The notes below the pieces were generated by a model. The model did not search any database and had not been told where the DNA came from. It saw only the letters and a program-made list of their open reading frames with translations. A stretch of 64,000 bases of DNA from Bettongia penicillata ogilbyi (Eukaryota; Chordata; Mammalia; Diprotodontia; Potoroidae). Shown in pieces: positions 22,481-33,664 of the stretch. The translations under genes and the position numbers were made by a program. Location of the stretch: positions 1,247,279-1,311,278 of the forward strand of contig JAJHZJ010000220.1 in assembly GCA_023548195.1 (NCBI GenBank). Reading direction: 5' to 3'. Position 1 is the first letter of the stretch. Every line of letters begins with the position of its first letter.

Positions 22481-22555
22481 ACACACACATATTCACACAC
22501 ACACACACACACACACGCACACACACAAACACATACACAGATGCATGCACACACA
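22481..22555 (+). repeat. CA microsatellite in the HAL1 3' UTR, copy 2
   Basis: Mostly pure (CA)n with a few interruptions, at the same place after ORF1 as in copies 1 and 3. Confidence 0.9.
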
Positions 22556-23333
22556 GAGACAGAGAGCACAGAGTGAAATGAACAGGATGGGATCATATCT
22601 TAAAAAAATTATGGTAAACCGTGATAGAGAAATATATTGGGAGGAGAAAGCGTGAAATAGAATGGAGAGAATTTTCCCTCATTCAAGAGGCACGCAGGAG
22701 ACTTTTTAGTGGAGGGAAAAAGAGGAGAGCTGAGAGAAAAACAGGAAGTTTACTCTAATCACATTTGACTAAAGGAAGGAATAAAATGCACACTCATTTT
22801 GGTATGAAAACCTGTCTTACAATACAGGAAAGTGGGGGAGAAGGAGAAAAGCAAGGTGGGGGGGATGAGGGAAGGGGAGTAATTTGAAGTCAACACTCTT
22901 GGGGAGGGACAGGATCAAAAGAGAGAATAGAAACAATGGGTGGCAGGATAGGATGGAGAGAAATAGAGTTAGTTTTACATAACACGACTATTATGGAAGT
23001 CATTTGCAAAACTACACAGATATGGCCTATATTGAATTGCTTGTCTTCCCAAAGGGAATGGGTGGGTAGGGAGGGATGGGGAGATTTTGGAACTCAAAGT
23101 TTTAGGAACAACTCTTGAGTATTGTTCTTGCTACTAGGAAATAAGAAATACAGGTAGTGGGCAATAGAAAGTTATCTGGCCCTACAGGACAAAAGAGAAG
23201 ATGGGATTGAGGGAAGGGAGGGATGACAGAAGAGAGGGAAGATAGGTGATAGGGGAAATTGGAATGCTTGATGTATTGGGGTGTGGGGAGGGGACAAAAG
23301 GGGAGAAAATTTGGAACCCAAAATTTTGTGAAA

Positions 23334-23439
23334 ATGAATAAATAAATAAATAAATAACTAGATAAATAAATAAATGTGTGTGTATGTGCATATATATATA
23401 ATATATATATTACATATATAATATATATACATAATATAT
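23334..23439. repeat. (AAAT)n and (TA)n tail of HAL1 copy 2
   Basis: AAAT repeats (23334-23374) followed by GTGTGTATGT and TA-rich repeats up to the TSD. This is the expanded A-rich tail. Confidence 0.85.
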
Positions 23440-23452
23440 GATGGTTGTTATT
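23440..23452. repeat. Right TSD of HAL1 copy 2
   Basis: gatggttgttatt, matching 20540-20552 with one mismatch. Confidence 0.85.
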
Positions 23453-23983
23453 CTGTGCCAAGTGCTGGAAATAAGGAGGAGGAAAATAATTCTAGACTTT
23501 GCCTCCAAGGATTTCAATTCAATGGTGAAATGAGGGATATGTATCCTGGATAGGGGTAGGCACAAAATAAATATAACATCAGCACTTAACCTTTACGTTA
23601 CATTTACATTACATTACATTTTAAGCTTTTCAAGTCAATTTCCACAGTATCTCATTTGATACTTACGGAAAGACAGATACTATTGTGTTTGTCAATTTAT
23701 AAATTTTTGGATTAAATATTTACAATTCATAAATTATCAAATATTACAGATCAGGGTTTTATTTATTTATTGTAGTTGTCTGCTAGGGATCCAAAAATAA
23801 CATCTAAATTGGCAATTCTGGTCTTCATTTTTTGTACACCTTATGAGTAGGAATGTTTTTTTTAAATATTTTAGGTACAACTTAATTTTACTTTGAAATG
23901 TAGAAAAAATTATTAGCTCTTCAACTATTTAAAAACAGACTGTAGTCTGAAATTATCCCAGAGATGACAATTTCCATACTCCT
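23453..23983 (+). other. Old L2-like scrap, then unassigned DNA
   Basis: 'ctgtgccaagtgctggaaat' and 'ttgcctccaaggatttcaat' (23453-23510) resemble the same old repeat as 17926-18460. The ACATT-repeat patch at 23600-23622 and the rest show no family. Confidence 0.4.
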
Positions 23984-24235
23984 AATTTGTATGGTTTGTC
24001 CATTCTCAAAAAGGACCATGGATGGCATCACGGAGATAATGTTTTTAAAGAAGGAGGGCTTTGGAAAGTCACCAGCCTCTCTTTCTCCTGGGTGCAATGA
24101 TCAGATATTGATCCAGATGACTAGAGATGACTCAGTATGCAGTGGGAGGCTTTGGTTCTTTTATGTGAATGTCTTTCCAGTTTCTCAATTTGTGTGAGGC
24201 AAAGTCCATTCAGTGAACAGGCCACTTAAAGAATA
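23984..24235 (-). mobile_element. Marsupial SINE, antisense (same family as 12800-12984)
   Basis: Contains the reverse-strand family landmarks 'ccagatgactagagatgact', 'atgcagtgggaggctttggt' and 'tgtgtgaggcaaagtccatt'. A second antisense copy is at 29345-29590, so two copies in the same orientation bracket the HAL1 stack. Confidence 0.6.
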
Positions 24236-24248
24236 GAGTGAAGGATTT

Positions 24249-26211
24249 GAGGATGGAGCCAAGATGGCAGGATAAAATCAGGAACTTGTTTGAACTCTAC
24301 CCCAAATCCATACAAATACCTATAAAAATAACTCCAAGTAAATTCTAGATCACCAAAACTCACAAAATAATATAGTGAAATAAATTTCTAGCCCAAAATA
24401 ACCTGGAAAGTCAAGAAGAAAGGTCTATTTTACTAGGCTTGGAGAGGAATGTAGTTCAGTGTGATTCAGTCTGCGACAGAAAGGCCTGGAACAAGCCTAA
24501 GGGGACTGAATCACTCACATCTGTGGTACTTTCTATATTTCTCAATCCCAAAACACCAAGGACAGCTTAGAAGGTCAGTGGAAAAAGTCTGGCACACTTC
24601 TGTGAGAGAGGAGCTTTGTCCACTGGCAGCCCTAGGGCAATAGTGGTAGAGGGCAGTGGCAGCAGCACCGGCTGCTTCCAGGAGTTCTCAACCCACAGAG
24701 AGTAGGGGAATGCAGCAACTGATCAGAGGTGGATTGCAGTGATCTCTTCAGTGGCACTGGGGCAGGATTTTCTTGCTTTTCCTGTGCTTGGTCATGGTTC
24801 TGAGTGGTAGTCTTGAGGTGAGGAGGATAGGTGGACTTCGTGTCAGCAGTGGATAAGGAATCCAATTCACAATTTCAAAGCAAAAAAGAATGCTTATGAT
24901 TACTCACAGACCAGAGCACAGGACAGGAAAGGCGCAAGCACCTCTTCTTTGATCATAACACTTTGGAAGAAATGAAAATTAATAGAACCCTAAAAGTATC
25001 TCTGAAAAGAGTTGGACAAAACCCCTAGACTCTGGGAAAGTACAATCCCCCACTGGAAGTAGAATCCTACCTTGATAAAGAACTAAAAAGTCTAATAATT
25101 GGCTGGGAAAATGAAGAAACAACATTAACAAAAACACAGACTATAGAATCTTACTTTGGTGAGGAGAAAAATCAAAACATACAACCAGAAGAGACAACAA
25201 AATCAAAACCCTTACATGAAAAAGTACCAGGAAAATTTTTCAATCCACTGCAGACCATAGAAGAGCTCAGAATTTTTTTTTTTAAATCAAGTAAGAGATA
25301 TAGAGGAAAAATTGGGAAGAGAAAAGCGAGAGATGTAAGAAAATCATGAAAAATGTGTCAAAAATTTGCTAAATGAGACCCCCAGAATACTGAGGAAAAT
25401 AGCATCTTAAAAATAAATCAACTCACATGCAAGAGAGTTCCAAAATTCCAATGAGGTCAAGAATTCTTTAAAACCATACATGACCAAATAGACAAGGTGG
25501 TCCAAAAGTTCACTGAAGACAATAATTCCTTAAAAATTGGAAAGGTGCAAATGGAAGCTAATGACTTCATGAGAAATAATGAAATTCTAAGACTGAGCTG
25601 AAAGAATTTAAAAAAAAATAGAGGACAATGTGAAATATCTCAGTGGAGAAACCAATGGACCTGGAAAATAGATCCTGTGGAGAAAATTTAAGTCTTGATC
25701 AAAAAAAGAGGTTAGACATTGTCTTTCAAGAAATTATCAGGGAAAACTTCACTGATATTCTACAACCAGAGTGTAAAATAGAAATAGAAAGAATCCAGTG
25801 ATAACTTGGAAAGCAATCCCAAAAGAAAAACAACTAGATATATTGTAGCCAAATTCCAGAATTCTCAGGTAAAGGAGAAAATATGGTAAGCAATCATAAA
25901 GGAATAATTAAAGTACAGTGAAAAGATAATCAGGATAACACAAGACCTAGCAACTCCTACACTGAGGGATCAGAAGGCTCAGTATATAACATACTGGAGG
26001 TCAAAGGAGCTAGGATTGTTACCCAAAAAACCTGAGCATTATACTTCAGGAAGGAAAATGGTCATTCAATGAGGTGGAAGGCTTTCAAGAATTCTTGATG
26101 AACAGAACAGAGCTTAATAGAATTGTTGACTTTCCAACACAAAAATCAAGAGAAACATGGAAAAATAACAGGGAGTAAATCATAAGGGACTTATCAAAGT
26201 TGAACTGTTTA
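24249..26211 (+). mobile_element. Older HAL1-type LINE, 5' UTR and ORF1 (part 1, split by HAL1 copy 3)
   Basis: Starts with gaggatggagccaagatggc, the same L1/HAL1 5' signature, then a 5' UTR and a heavily decayed ORF1 (about 25110-26150). ORF1 landmarks include 'ggctgggaaaatgaagaaac', 'gtgaaatatctcagtggaga' and 'actgatattctacaaccaga'. Frameshifts and stops are everywhere. It stops at 26211, just before HAL1 copy 3, at the point 'aagttgaactgttta'; other copies continue there with 'cattcctacatgg', and that continuation is found at 29059. Confidence 0.8.
26199..26211. repeat. Left TSD of HAL1 copy 3
   Basis: gttgaactgttta against gttgatctgttta at 29046-29058 (one mismatch). The TSD itself belongs to the older HAL1 host. 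Confidence 0.88.
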
Positions 26212-26869
26212 GGGGTAGGAGCCAAGATGGGGGTGTAGAAAGACTCATGTATGCTAGCTCCAAACCCACAGCCCATAAATTTTCTGTAAAAAGAATTCCC
26301 CACAAATTCTGGAGCAGTAGAAACCGTGCAGCAATGCAGTAGAGGAGATTTCTGTTCTAGAGAGCCCTGAAAAACTGACCCCAAAGGACCATCACGCACT
26401 AGACAGCAGAGCCCAGCACTGCACGTGTGACCCCAAGAGGAGGAGATGCAAGCAGGCTTCAGGGACAGAACCTCTGGTGGCCGCAAAGGTCTCTCCACAC
26501 ACAGGCGCTACAGCTCAGTAAGAGAGACTTCTGGGCTGGCCAAGAGGGGAGCGGGGTGTCTCCATGACTCAGGTCCCCTCGGGAGGAAGTGGTAAAGGCA
26601 GGGGAAGGCAGGAGCTCCTGGAGCAGACAGGACTTCAGATCCATTACTGAAGATCTCCTCATAAAGCCCCTGAGGGTACTGAGGCTGGGAGGCAGCCCTG
26701 CCCCTACCTGAGCACCAGAACTTAAGCTCACATTGAATAGCAGCCACGCCTGCAGCTGAAAGCCCTGAGGCTGGGGAGTAGAATTTGAATCTCAGAACCC
26801 AAGCACTAGCTGGGCAGATCTAGGTAGGGGTGGAGAGGAATCTCAGAAGTCAAGTAATTGGCTGGGAAA

Positions 26870-28008
26870 ATGCCCAGAAAAGGGAAGAAAAATAAGACCA
26901 AATAAGGCTACTTCCTTGGTGAACAGATGTTTCCTCCTTTCATTTCTGATGAGGAAGAACAATGCTTACCATCAGGTAAAGACATAGAAGTCAAGGCCTC
27001 TGTATCCCAAATATCCGAAATAGATATCCAATGGGCTCAGGCCATGGAAGAGCTCAAAAATGATTTTGAAAATCAAGTTAGACAGGTGGAGGAAAATCTG
27101 GGAAGAGAAATGAGAGAGATGCAAGAAAAGCATGAAAAATGGGTCAATATCTTGCTAAAGGAAACCCAAAAAACTGCTGAAGAAAATAACTCCTTGAAAA
27201 ATAGGGTAACTCAATTGGCAAAAGAGGTTCAAAAAGTCAACGAGGAGAAGAATGCTTTCAAAAGCAGAATTAGGCAAATGGAAAAAGAGGTTCAAAAGCT
27301 CACTGAAGAAAGTAGTTCTCTCAAGATTAGAATGGAACAGATTGAGGCTAATGACTTTCTGAGAAACCAAGAAATCACAAAGCAAAACCAAAAGAATGAA
27401 AAAATGGAAGAGGATGTGAAATATCTCATTGGAAAAACAACTGACCTAGAAAATAGATCCAGGAGAGACAATTTAAAAATTATGGGACTACCTGAAAGTC
27501 ATGATCAAAAAAAGAGCCTAGACATTGTGTTTCCCGGAATTATCAAGGAAAACTGCCCTGATATTCTAGAACCAGAGGGCAAAATAAGTATTGAAGGAAT
27601 CCATGGATCACCAACTGAAAGAAATCCAAAAAGAGAAACTCCTAGGAACATTGTGGCCAAATTCCAGAGTTCCCAGGTCAAGGAGAAAATATTGCAAGCA
27701 GCTAGAAAGAAACAATTCCAGTATTGTGGAAATACAATCAGCATAACTCAAGATCTAGCAGCTTCTACGTTAAGGGATCAAAGGGCATGGAATAGGATAT
27801 TCCAAAGTCAAAGGAACTAGGACTCAAACCAAGAATCACCTACCCAGCAAAACTGAATATAATACTTCAGGGGAAAACATGGTCTTTCAATGAAACAGAG
27901 GACTTTCAAACATTCTTGATGAAACGACCAGAGCTGAAAAAAAATTTGACCTTCAAACACAAGATTGAAAAGAATCATGAAAAAGCAAACAGCAAAGAGA
28001 GGTCATAA
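26870..28008 (+). pseudogene. HAL1 ORF1 (L1 ORF1p-like RNA-binding protein), two lesions, copy 3
   Basis: The conserved ATG is at 26870, with an in-frame TAA after 11 codons (26903-26905). An in-frame ATG at 26927 opens 297 codons to 27820. Counted from 26927, residues about 35-165 form a heptad-patterned coiled coil, NLKIMGLPE (182-190) marks the RRM-like domain, and ILQAARKK (255-262) starts the C-terminal domain. These are the parts and order of mammalian L1 ORF1p. A 1-base deletion near 27805-27810 shifts the frame. Beyond it the shifted frame stays open to a TAA at 28006-28008 and contains the equivalent of the conserved YPAKL motif. The original protein was therefore about 379 residues. 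It could make a truncated RNA-binding protein lacking the end of its C-terminal domain; I infer it is inactive. Confidence 0.87.
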
Positions 28009-28087
28009 GGGACTTACCAAAAGTGAACTGTTTACATTCCTACATGGAAAGACAATATTGGTAATTCTTAAAACTTTTCATGTATCT

Positions 28088-28206
28088 GGGTAGTTAGTGG
28101 GACCACATGCACACATGCACACACACATGCACACACACGTACATGTGTGCACGCACACACATGCACACATGTGTGCGCATGCACATCTACACACATGCAC
28201 GCATGC
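28088..28206 (+). repeat. Alternating CA/TG tract in the HAL1 3' UTR, copy 3
   Basis: About 120 bases of almost strictly alternating purine and pyrimidine, with many CACA, TGTG, GCATGC and ACATGT segments. It occupies the same slot as the CA tracts of copies 1 and 2. This composition favours Z-DNA and small hairpins. Confidence 0.85.
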
Positions 28207-29045
28207 AAAGAGACAGAGAGCACAGAGTGAATTGAATAGATGGGACCATATCTTAAAAGAAATTAAGGTAAACAGTGAGAGAAAAATGTAGTGGGGGAGA
28301 GAGGGTGAAATGGAATGGGGCAAATTATCTCTCATTGAAGAGGCAAGCAGGAGACTTTTTAGTGGAAGGAAAAAGAGGAGAGGTGAGAAAAAAACATGAA
28401 GTTTATCCTCATCACATTCGACTAAAGGAAGGAATAAAATGCACACTCATTTTGGTATGGAAACCTACCTTATATTACAGGAAAGTGGGGGAGAAGGACA
28501 TAAGCAGGGTGGGGGGAATGATGGAAGGGAGGGCAATGGGAGGATGGAGCAATTTAAAGTCAACACTTGGTGAGGGACAGGATCAAAAGACAGAATAGAA
28601 ACAATGGGGGGCAGGATAAGATGGAGGGTGATACAGTTAGTCTTACACAACACGACTATTATGGAAGTCATTTGCAAAACTACACAGATATGGCCTATAT
28701 TGAATTGCCTGCCTTCCCAAAGGGAATGGGTGGGGAGGGAAGGATGGGGAGAATTTGGAACTCAAAGTTTCAGGAACAACTCTTTAGTATTGTTCTTGCT
28801 ATTGGGAAATAAGAAATACTGTCAATGGGGAATAGAAAGTCATCTGGCCCTACAGGACAAAAGAGAAGATGGGGACAAGAGAAGGGAGGGATGATAAAAG
28901 AGAGGGCAGATTTGTGATAGGGAATATTAGAATGCTTGGTGTATTGGTGTGGGGGGAGGGGATAAAAGGGGAGAAAATATGGAACCCCAAATTTTGTGAA
29001 ACTGAATGTAAAACATTAAATAAATAAATTTGTATTTAAAAAAAT

Positions 29046-29058
29046 GTTGATCTGTTTA
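29046..29058. repeat. Right TSD of HAL1 copy 3
   Basis: gttgatctgttta, matching 26199-26211 with one mismatch. Confidence 0.88.
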
Positions 29059-29260
29059 TATTCCTACATAGAAAGATGGCATTTTTAACTCATGAGACCT
29101 CCCTCAATGTCAGGGTAGTTGGAGGGAATAAATAAATAAGAAATATAGATATAAGTCCTTTGGGCCCATTGCCCTCAATAAAAGAGTCAAACATAGGAGA
29201 GAAGAGGAAAGGGGAAGGCAGGAAAAAGAAGGGGAAATGAAAAGTATAGGAGAGGAGTAG
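29059..29260 (+). mobile_element. Older HAL1-type LINE, start of 3' UTR (part 2)
   Basis: Resumes exactly where the host stopped at 26211: 'tattcctacatagaaagatg' equals the 'cattcctacatggaaagaca' of the other copies. 'cagggtagttggagg' and purine-rich sequence follow. The 3' end is not clear; I lose similarity around 29260. Confidence 0.7.
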
Positions 29261-29344
29261 AGATGTTTTGCTGAGTTTTCCAAGTGGAACTGGACATCTG
29301 GGTAGTTCACATTATTCACATTGTTGTGTTTTGTTTTGTGTTTT

Positions 29345-29590
29345 AGAAGAGAATCATGAAACCAGGGAGATGATGACATGACTTGTGACTGATTTTGATT
29401 TGAGTGATGTAGGGCTGAGGAAAATCTCACTTTCTCCTCCACAGCCACTTGGGTCCAGGGTTCAGATATCTATCAGCATGACTGGAGATGGTCCAGGATG
29501 CAATGGGAGACTTGGACCATTCTAAGCTAAGGTCTTTGCAGGTTCTCACTTTGAATAAGGTCACAACTATTCTTTAACAAGCAAGTCAAG
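29345..29590 (-). mobile_element. Marsupial SINE, antisense, second copy
   Basis: Landmarks on the plus strand are 'gatgatgacatgacttgtga', 'actggagatggtccaggatg', 'caatgggagacttggaccat' and 'ctaaggtctttgcaggttct'. The preceding 'gttttgttttgtgttttaga' would be its A-rich tail read in reverse. Confidence 0.62.
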
Positions 29591-32079
29591 GGATTGGTTT
29601 TTTTTTAGACTTAAGAATGTGTTACGAGACAATCATAATAATAGCAAATTTAATAACAAAATAATAGCAAAGATTAAACATTAAAATGTATCTTTGACAG
29701 ACAGATGACATATATATGCATATGGATATGTAAAAAATATGTGTAATATATGCATGTGTATTATGTACATATATGCATGTGTAAAAATATGTGTGTGTAT
29801 TGTTTGTTAAACTTACCAGCACACCATTTGGATTCTTCAAGCAGAACTGGATGAGCACTCATTGATGCATCATATAAGGGATTAATTGTCAGGTGTATGC
29901 TATATGATTTCTGGAGAAACTTCTCATACTCAAACACTACAATTCTGCTTCAAGAGCTGTGTACAGATAGAGGTAGGTAGAGAGGAGGAGTTTACTAAGA
30001 CAATAATCACTGAGAATATAGTGTGGGGGAGGGCAGAATACTATGACCATGTATCATTCCCTGTACTTTTTATAGGTTCAAAACTTTAAATGAAGTTATG
30101 AAGCAAAGTTTGTGCCACTGTCATAGGTAAGTGACTGCCGTTTTCTTTGCTCCAGAGACGAGACTTACATAAGTGTGAGTAAATCTTTTTTCTTAGAAAG
30201 GAGCATAAAACTTTGCCAAATGTTTTTATTGTCTCTACTTATTATGCTTCACTGATTCAAGCTTAATTGTTTTTTTAAACAAATTCAATTAAAATAACTA
30301 CAGCAATTTCTTACACAAGTCTAATGTGAAGGTTATTTTTTTTCTTAATTTGATATTGGTTATTATGTAGCAATTTAATTTATGTTCTCAAAGTTGAAGA
30401 CTTAAAATGCTGTGTTCTTGTTTAATTCCTAGTTTTTCAACTTTTATAGATAGTTGCTACACTTTAAACTAATAATATTAAGGGACAAATATGCTTATCA
30501 TTTTGAACTGCAGAGATGGTGCTGGCATTTTGCTCCTCTTTATACTTCCAAAGACAAATTCACTTTTGCTAGACAGTGCTATAGCCCAGGACATCATAAA
30601 AATGATTTCTGTATCTCTCTTCCCTATTTCTTAGAAGCATGTATTTTGGTTTCCATTGTATATTCTTATATTTTTTTTTTTAGTTTTTGGTAACTTCCAT
30701 CTCATTTTAAATAGCGATGGTCTCTTCCTTTAAAAGTTCCTTCCAAATAGTGAATAAACCATATCAAATACAGAGATCCAACAACTTAATGCTTAGTGTA
30801 CTCTAACATACCAGTCAATTCATGACTTTTGTTTCACTCAGTGAGCTCTCAAGGTATTGACCACTCTATAATGTTTTGCTATGATAATTGAGTAGAATGC
30901 AAAATCACACTATCTCAATCTGAAAAGTAAGATGGTGACTCCATTTAGTGGAATTCAGATTCCACTATGGATTTTTATAATTCATTTATAGAAATAAAAT
31001 AACTCTTCATTAAAAACATTAAGTGGATTTTGGTACATTTATAGCAAATTTCTGAAGTAAAATAATTAAAAGATGCTATTGCTTTCTTCGCTATTTTTCT
31101 TCACAGGTTTATCAAAATTTATTACAACCCTGATCACAAAGACAGAATCCTTTCAACCTTTATGATTTCACCATTTTTAAACTTTATTTCAGATCATGTC
31201 TTATACTTTTGCCATTGTATTAACAAGCTTTACGATTGCTTGGCAGCAAAGCTCCTCTAGATTGTGTTTCTCTCAACTGCTGATAACTTTAACATCTCGA
31301 GTAGAAGTACAGAAAAACTATTATTGGGACAATTAAAAGGAAAGGCTTTGGTGCTTATTTCATTCATTCAGTTTGTTTATTATACTGTTTTGCCCAAGAC
31401 TCAAATCTTTACTATTGTTCCTTATTCTAAATTCCCTTGTCTTTGTTGTTTTTTGTCTGAAAACCAAAAACAAAAAGGTGAGACAAGAACCTTATATTTA
31501 AATCTACTGTAAGCTGATACGTTTGTTTCCCCAGAACAAAATCCTCTCCCTAATTTAATTTCTATGATACAGCAGTAAATATGATGATCTTATATTCTGC
31601 ATTTATTCCAGAATTATAAACTTCTATTTGCTTATAGATTCTCACCATTGCAAGGAATAAATTTGTCTTCTTAAATACCAGTTACAAAGACTGTATCTCC
31701 TACAACAGAATTGAACCTTTTTTAGAGTCTTGTGTGATCATGTGCATGCAGGAATATACACGCAATAAGTAGATGTGAGTATTATTTGATTACATGTGTG
31801 ACTTATGTTTACATATGTCAGCATATATATGTGTATATTATAAACATGGGTCTAATTCCTTCCTTTTCCCAAAATACTGTCAAAAATTTCAAATGATGTT
31901 CTCATTGTTTCTATGATAATCTCTACTTTCTGATAAAATATTTCAAAACTGTATTAAAGAAGTGGCACAACACATGCTTCATACCAAAGAAATTGTGGAA
32001 TTACATCTTGTCACTTGAAAAAGGCCTAGTAATCATAAAATTCATAATATCAATTTTACTAATGACTATCCCCTAACAA
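29591..32079. other. Unassigned intergenic DNA
   Basis: A TATG/ATGTG-rich simple patch lies at about 29706-29800. The rest is AT-rich without a recognised gene or repeat. Open frames at 30454-30693 and 31264-31512 have no known domain, no splice context that I can support and ordinary local composition, so I treat them as chance. Confidence 0.45.
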
Positions 32080-32129
32080 AGCACGTTATACATATTATAG
32101 TAATGCCTAATATTTTTATACAATTGAGC

Positions 32130-32310
32130 AAAATTGAAGGTGCGTTGTGGATATCATTTAATTTTATCTTCATGACCACACATGGTCACAAGAAGTAGCA
32201 TTCTCATTTTACAGGTGAGAAAATGATACCTGGGCAGTTGAACTGATTTATGAAATCCTTTATATCTAGTAAATGGCAGTGATAGTGCTTGAGCATAGAA
32301 ATTGTTATTC
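32130..32310 (-). mobile_element. MIR-like SINE, antisense
   Basis: 'cattctcattttacaggtga' followed by 'gaaaatgatacctgggcagt' and 'tctagtaaatggcagtgata' follows the reverse MIR core order. Confidence 0.7.
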
Positions 32311-33660
32311 TTAATTGTATTCTCTTTCCAGTGAAATATAAGAAAATTTGGACATAAAAAAATTAGAAAACTCTATGTAGTGTCAAAGTTGCCCTACTTA
32401 TTTACTATCCAGGCTAGAATAAATCTATCTAGGAATCTGATTACATTCAATTTAAATTTCTTTGATAATTACAAGCTTGTTTAATAATTAAATATTGCTT
32501 CCCATTGTGGAATCAAGCTTCAGTCTAAGCTTCAAGGTGTTATTTTTGCTTGTTTCACATGCATACACACATACATATATACACATTTTCATTAGAAGAA
32601 ACAACTGAATTGTACTGAACCTCTGGCCCAAAGCTTCAGATCCAGGTAGACTGATTTGTCTTTTTTAATGAGGAATAGAAGTAGTCTAGGACAAACTAGC
32701 ATAATCATATTTGCCTTTAGATTTGAACACCTAAAAATGAAGCCTTTCAAGGAAATGAAAAGTTGTTGAGAAAATTGACTATCTATCTGTCTGTCTGTAG
32801 ATTTGTCTACCTACCTATTTACTTGTCTGTCTATATACTTACCTATTTTAGCAAAGGCACGGAATAATGTATGAGAGATGGGGAAAATATAATTGGAAAA
32901 GCCCTTTTACTAAACACGGTGACCAAGAGCAGTAATAGTAGCAACAAAAGCTCAGATATTTCTTTAGAAATGAATAAAATCTAAATAATTAAATAACTGA
33001 TAGATGTTTTGCTCATAAAGATTAATTCTACATCAAATGAATAAATGAGGTATTGGGGCATGTGGATCATTACTAAAATATGGTATTGGGAGGTTAAATC
33101 TTATTCAAAAAGAATATATTAAATTTAAGAGGGGAGAAGAGCTTCGTAATAAACTCTTAGATAGACATAAATGAACTAGAGTAAAGGAATAGAGTGTATA
33201 ATATTTGAGTAAAAAATAGTGGATGGAGAAATAGATATAATATTATTACAAAGCTGTATTATAAATCATCCAGTAAGAAAAGAGAAATGTATATTGTTTC
33301 AAAAATATATGCAAAATTGTATTGTGTTAGGTTATAATAATGATTGGGGATTTCAATTTTTTGAAGATCTGTAAGATGTGTTCAATACCCACAGCCTGAA
33401 ATATTCTTAACATATTGGGATGATAATATCACTTACTGGATGATAGAGGAAACAAATATTCTATCCCTAGATATGATTAAAAAGAAGATATAGATAATAG
33501 TCATAAGATAATTGAGAGAAAATACCCATGCCATCTTCATGAAAGAAAAAAAAAACATATAGGCTCTCATATACCATGAATTTAATGTGTTGATTTCAAA
33601 TAGCTAAATTAGTATTCTTTCAAATAGAAAGAATAATTTCTGTGGTCAAAAATTCTACAG
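32311..33660. other. Unassigned intergenic DNA
   Basis: A small TCTG/CTAC-rich patch lies at 32780-32850. Otherwise AT-rich sequence without a recognised family or gene. Confidence 0.4.
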
Positions 33661-33664
33661 GTGA

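Larger units (their letters stand above)
20553..23439 (+). mobile_element. Full-length HAL1-type LINE, copy 2 (ORF1 only)
   Basis: Starts with ggggggaggagccaagatgg and ends in an (AAAT)n/(TA)n tail. It has a 5' UTR of about 690 bases, a broken ORF1 (21244-22385), a CA tract (22481-22555) and a purine-rich 3' UTR ending with 'aaaattttgtgaaaatgaat', as in copies 1 and 3. There is no ORF2. A 13-bp TSD with one mismatch flanks it. The tail has grown into a long AT-rich simple repeat. The copy lies between a MIR scrap and an old L2-like fragment. Confidence 0.87.
26212..29045 (+). mobile_element. Full-length HAL1-type LINE, copy 3 (ORF1 nearly open)
   Basis: Begins ggggtaggagccaagatggg and ends with an A-rich tail (taaataaatttgtatttaaa). 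It has a 5' UTR of about 658 bases, an ORF1 region at 26870-28008, a CA/TG-rich tract (28088-28206) and a purine-rich 3' UTR with G-runs. No ORF2 is present. It is nested in an older HAL1 in the same orientation, with a 13-bp TSD. With the fewest ORF1 lesions, it is the best template here for the family. Confidence 0.9.
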
